Shown one piece after another: positions 52,571-53,000 of a DNA stretch of 53,000 nt. The position numbers were made by a program, and so were the translations under genes. Origin of the DNA: Mesostigma viride (Eukaryota; Streptophyta; Mesostigmatophyceae; Mesostigmatales; Mesostigmataceae); NCBI GenBank assembly GCA_009746045.1, contig RPFO01002176.1:385501-438500 (forward strand), in the 5' to 3' direction. The notes below the pieces were generated by a model that worked only from the letters and a program-made list of their open reading frames with translations, did no database searches and was not told the origin of the DNA. Position 1 is the stretch's first letter. Every line of letters begins with the position of its first letter.

Positions 52571-53000
52571 GCATATCAGTCCTGTCTCGAACAAGTCTCG
52601 AGTGGACACGTGTGTAGTACTCCTACACACAGATCTCGAGTGATTTATCTAGTACCAAATCCGACAGGCTTGCATCACTCCCCGGAAAGGAGAACTTTTG
52701 CGGATGACTGTAGGTGTAAGTTGGCGATGCCATGGTAACCTGAGACGTCCGTCCTATAGTCAGCGAAAGTTGGTGCGAGAGGTCCCCAGTTCGATTACGG
52801 TCGGATTCACTTGCAGATCGCGTTTTTCCGCGTTTTCCGCGGCCCGGCCCTGAACGCAAACGGTTTTCACCTTTGCGGAGTGCCTGATCAGAATATCCTG
52901 GCCTGGCCTTGCCCCAAGGACATTCCTAAGAAGGTAGGCAAACATGACATGACCTACCCATGTGCAGCAGTTGCTGGCTGACCTAGTCATCCCAGCGCAG
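52571..53000. other. no recognisable gene
   Basis: No coding domain recognised. A GCGAGAGGTCCCCAGTTCGA stretch near 52775-52794 resembles the anticodon-to-T-arm part of a tRNA but the paired stems are missing. Confidence 0.35.

Overview
The window looks like nuclear DNA of a eukaryote with large intron-containing genes and many retrotransposon relics, most likely a green-lineage alga. I infer this from the plant-type order of the UMP synthase fusion (OPRT then OMPDC), a senescence-domain protein, GT-AG introns and EEP- and RLE-type LINE fragments. The lineage call is inference and cannot be fixed from this window alone. There are no prokaryotic gene arrangements.

Five host genes can be assembled exon by exon. 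(1) UMPS, minus strand, about 4695-13493, seven exons, bifunctional orotate phosphoribosyltransferase/OMP decarboxylase for UMP synthesis. (2) A HIT-domain hydrolase/transferase, plus strand, about 14096-16842, three exons, divergent from UMPS. (3) A SERF/4F5-type small basic protein, minus strand, 29502-29871, two exons. (4) A pecanex-like multipass membrane protein of 1232 residues, plus strand, 31743-42050, eleven exons. (5) A senescence/spartin-like domain protein of 431 residues, plus strand, 48367-50805, two exons. They look like unrelated housekeeping genes; apart from two divergent pairs (UMPS/HIT and SERF/pecanex) I see no functional cluster.

Between the genes lie repeat islands. 1-1660 is the 3' part of a non-LTR retrotransposon with a zinc knuckle and restriction-like endonuclease (RLE). 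2690-3935 and 42590-43905 are relics of one LINE subfamily. 17150-29013 is a nested graveyard of EEP-type LINE pieces, including one long reverse transcriptase ORF of 898 codons at 26129-28825. 43906-45720 holds three tail-bearing LINE fragments and 51225-52570 more of the same. Very long simple repeats sit in introns and between genes: ACT, CCCT plus a 76-nt C run, an 8-bp AAATGTGT array, GGAT (about 494 bp) and CCCG.

The most interesting structure is in how the repeats end. One family ends in a hairpin (GCTCC/GGAGC arms) followed by TTAA repeats; this end is shared by the long LINE and by short non-coding SINE-like elements, one of which carries a second element nested with a GCTCAC target duplication. 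A second end type is the palindrome CACGTGAC-GCA-GTCACGTG followed by TTAA repeats. A third, apparently unrelated group consists of tiny insertions (about 5 to 91 nt) that share one fixed end, CTCCTTG, joined to ATA, with target duplications of 5 to 19 bp. These look like extreme 5'-truncated retroinsertions of an unidentified RNA.
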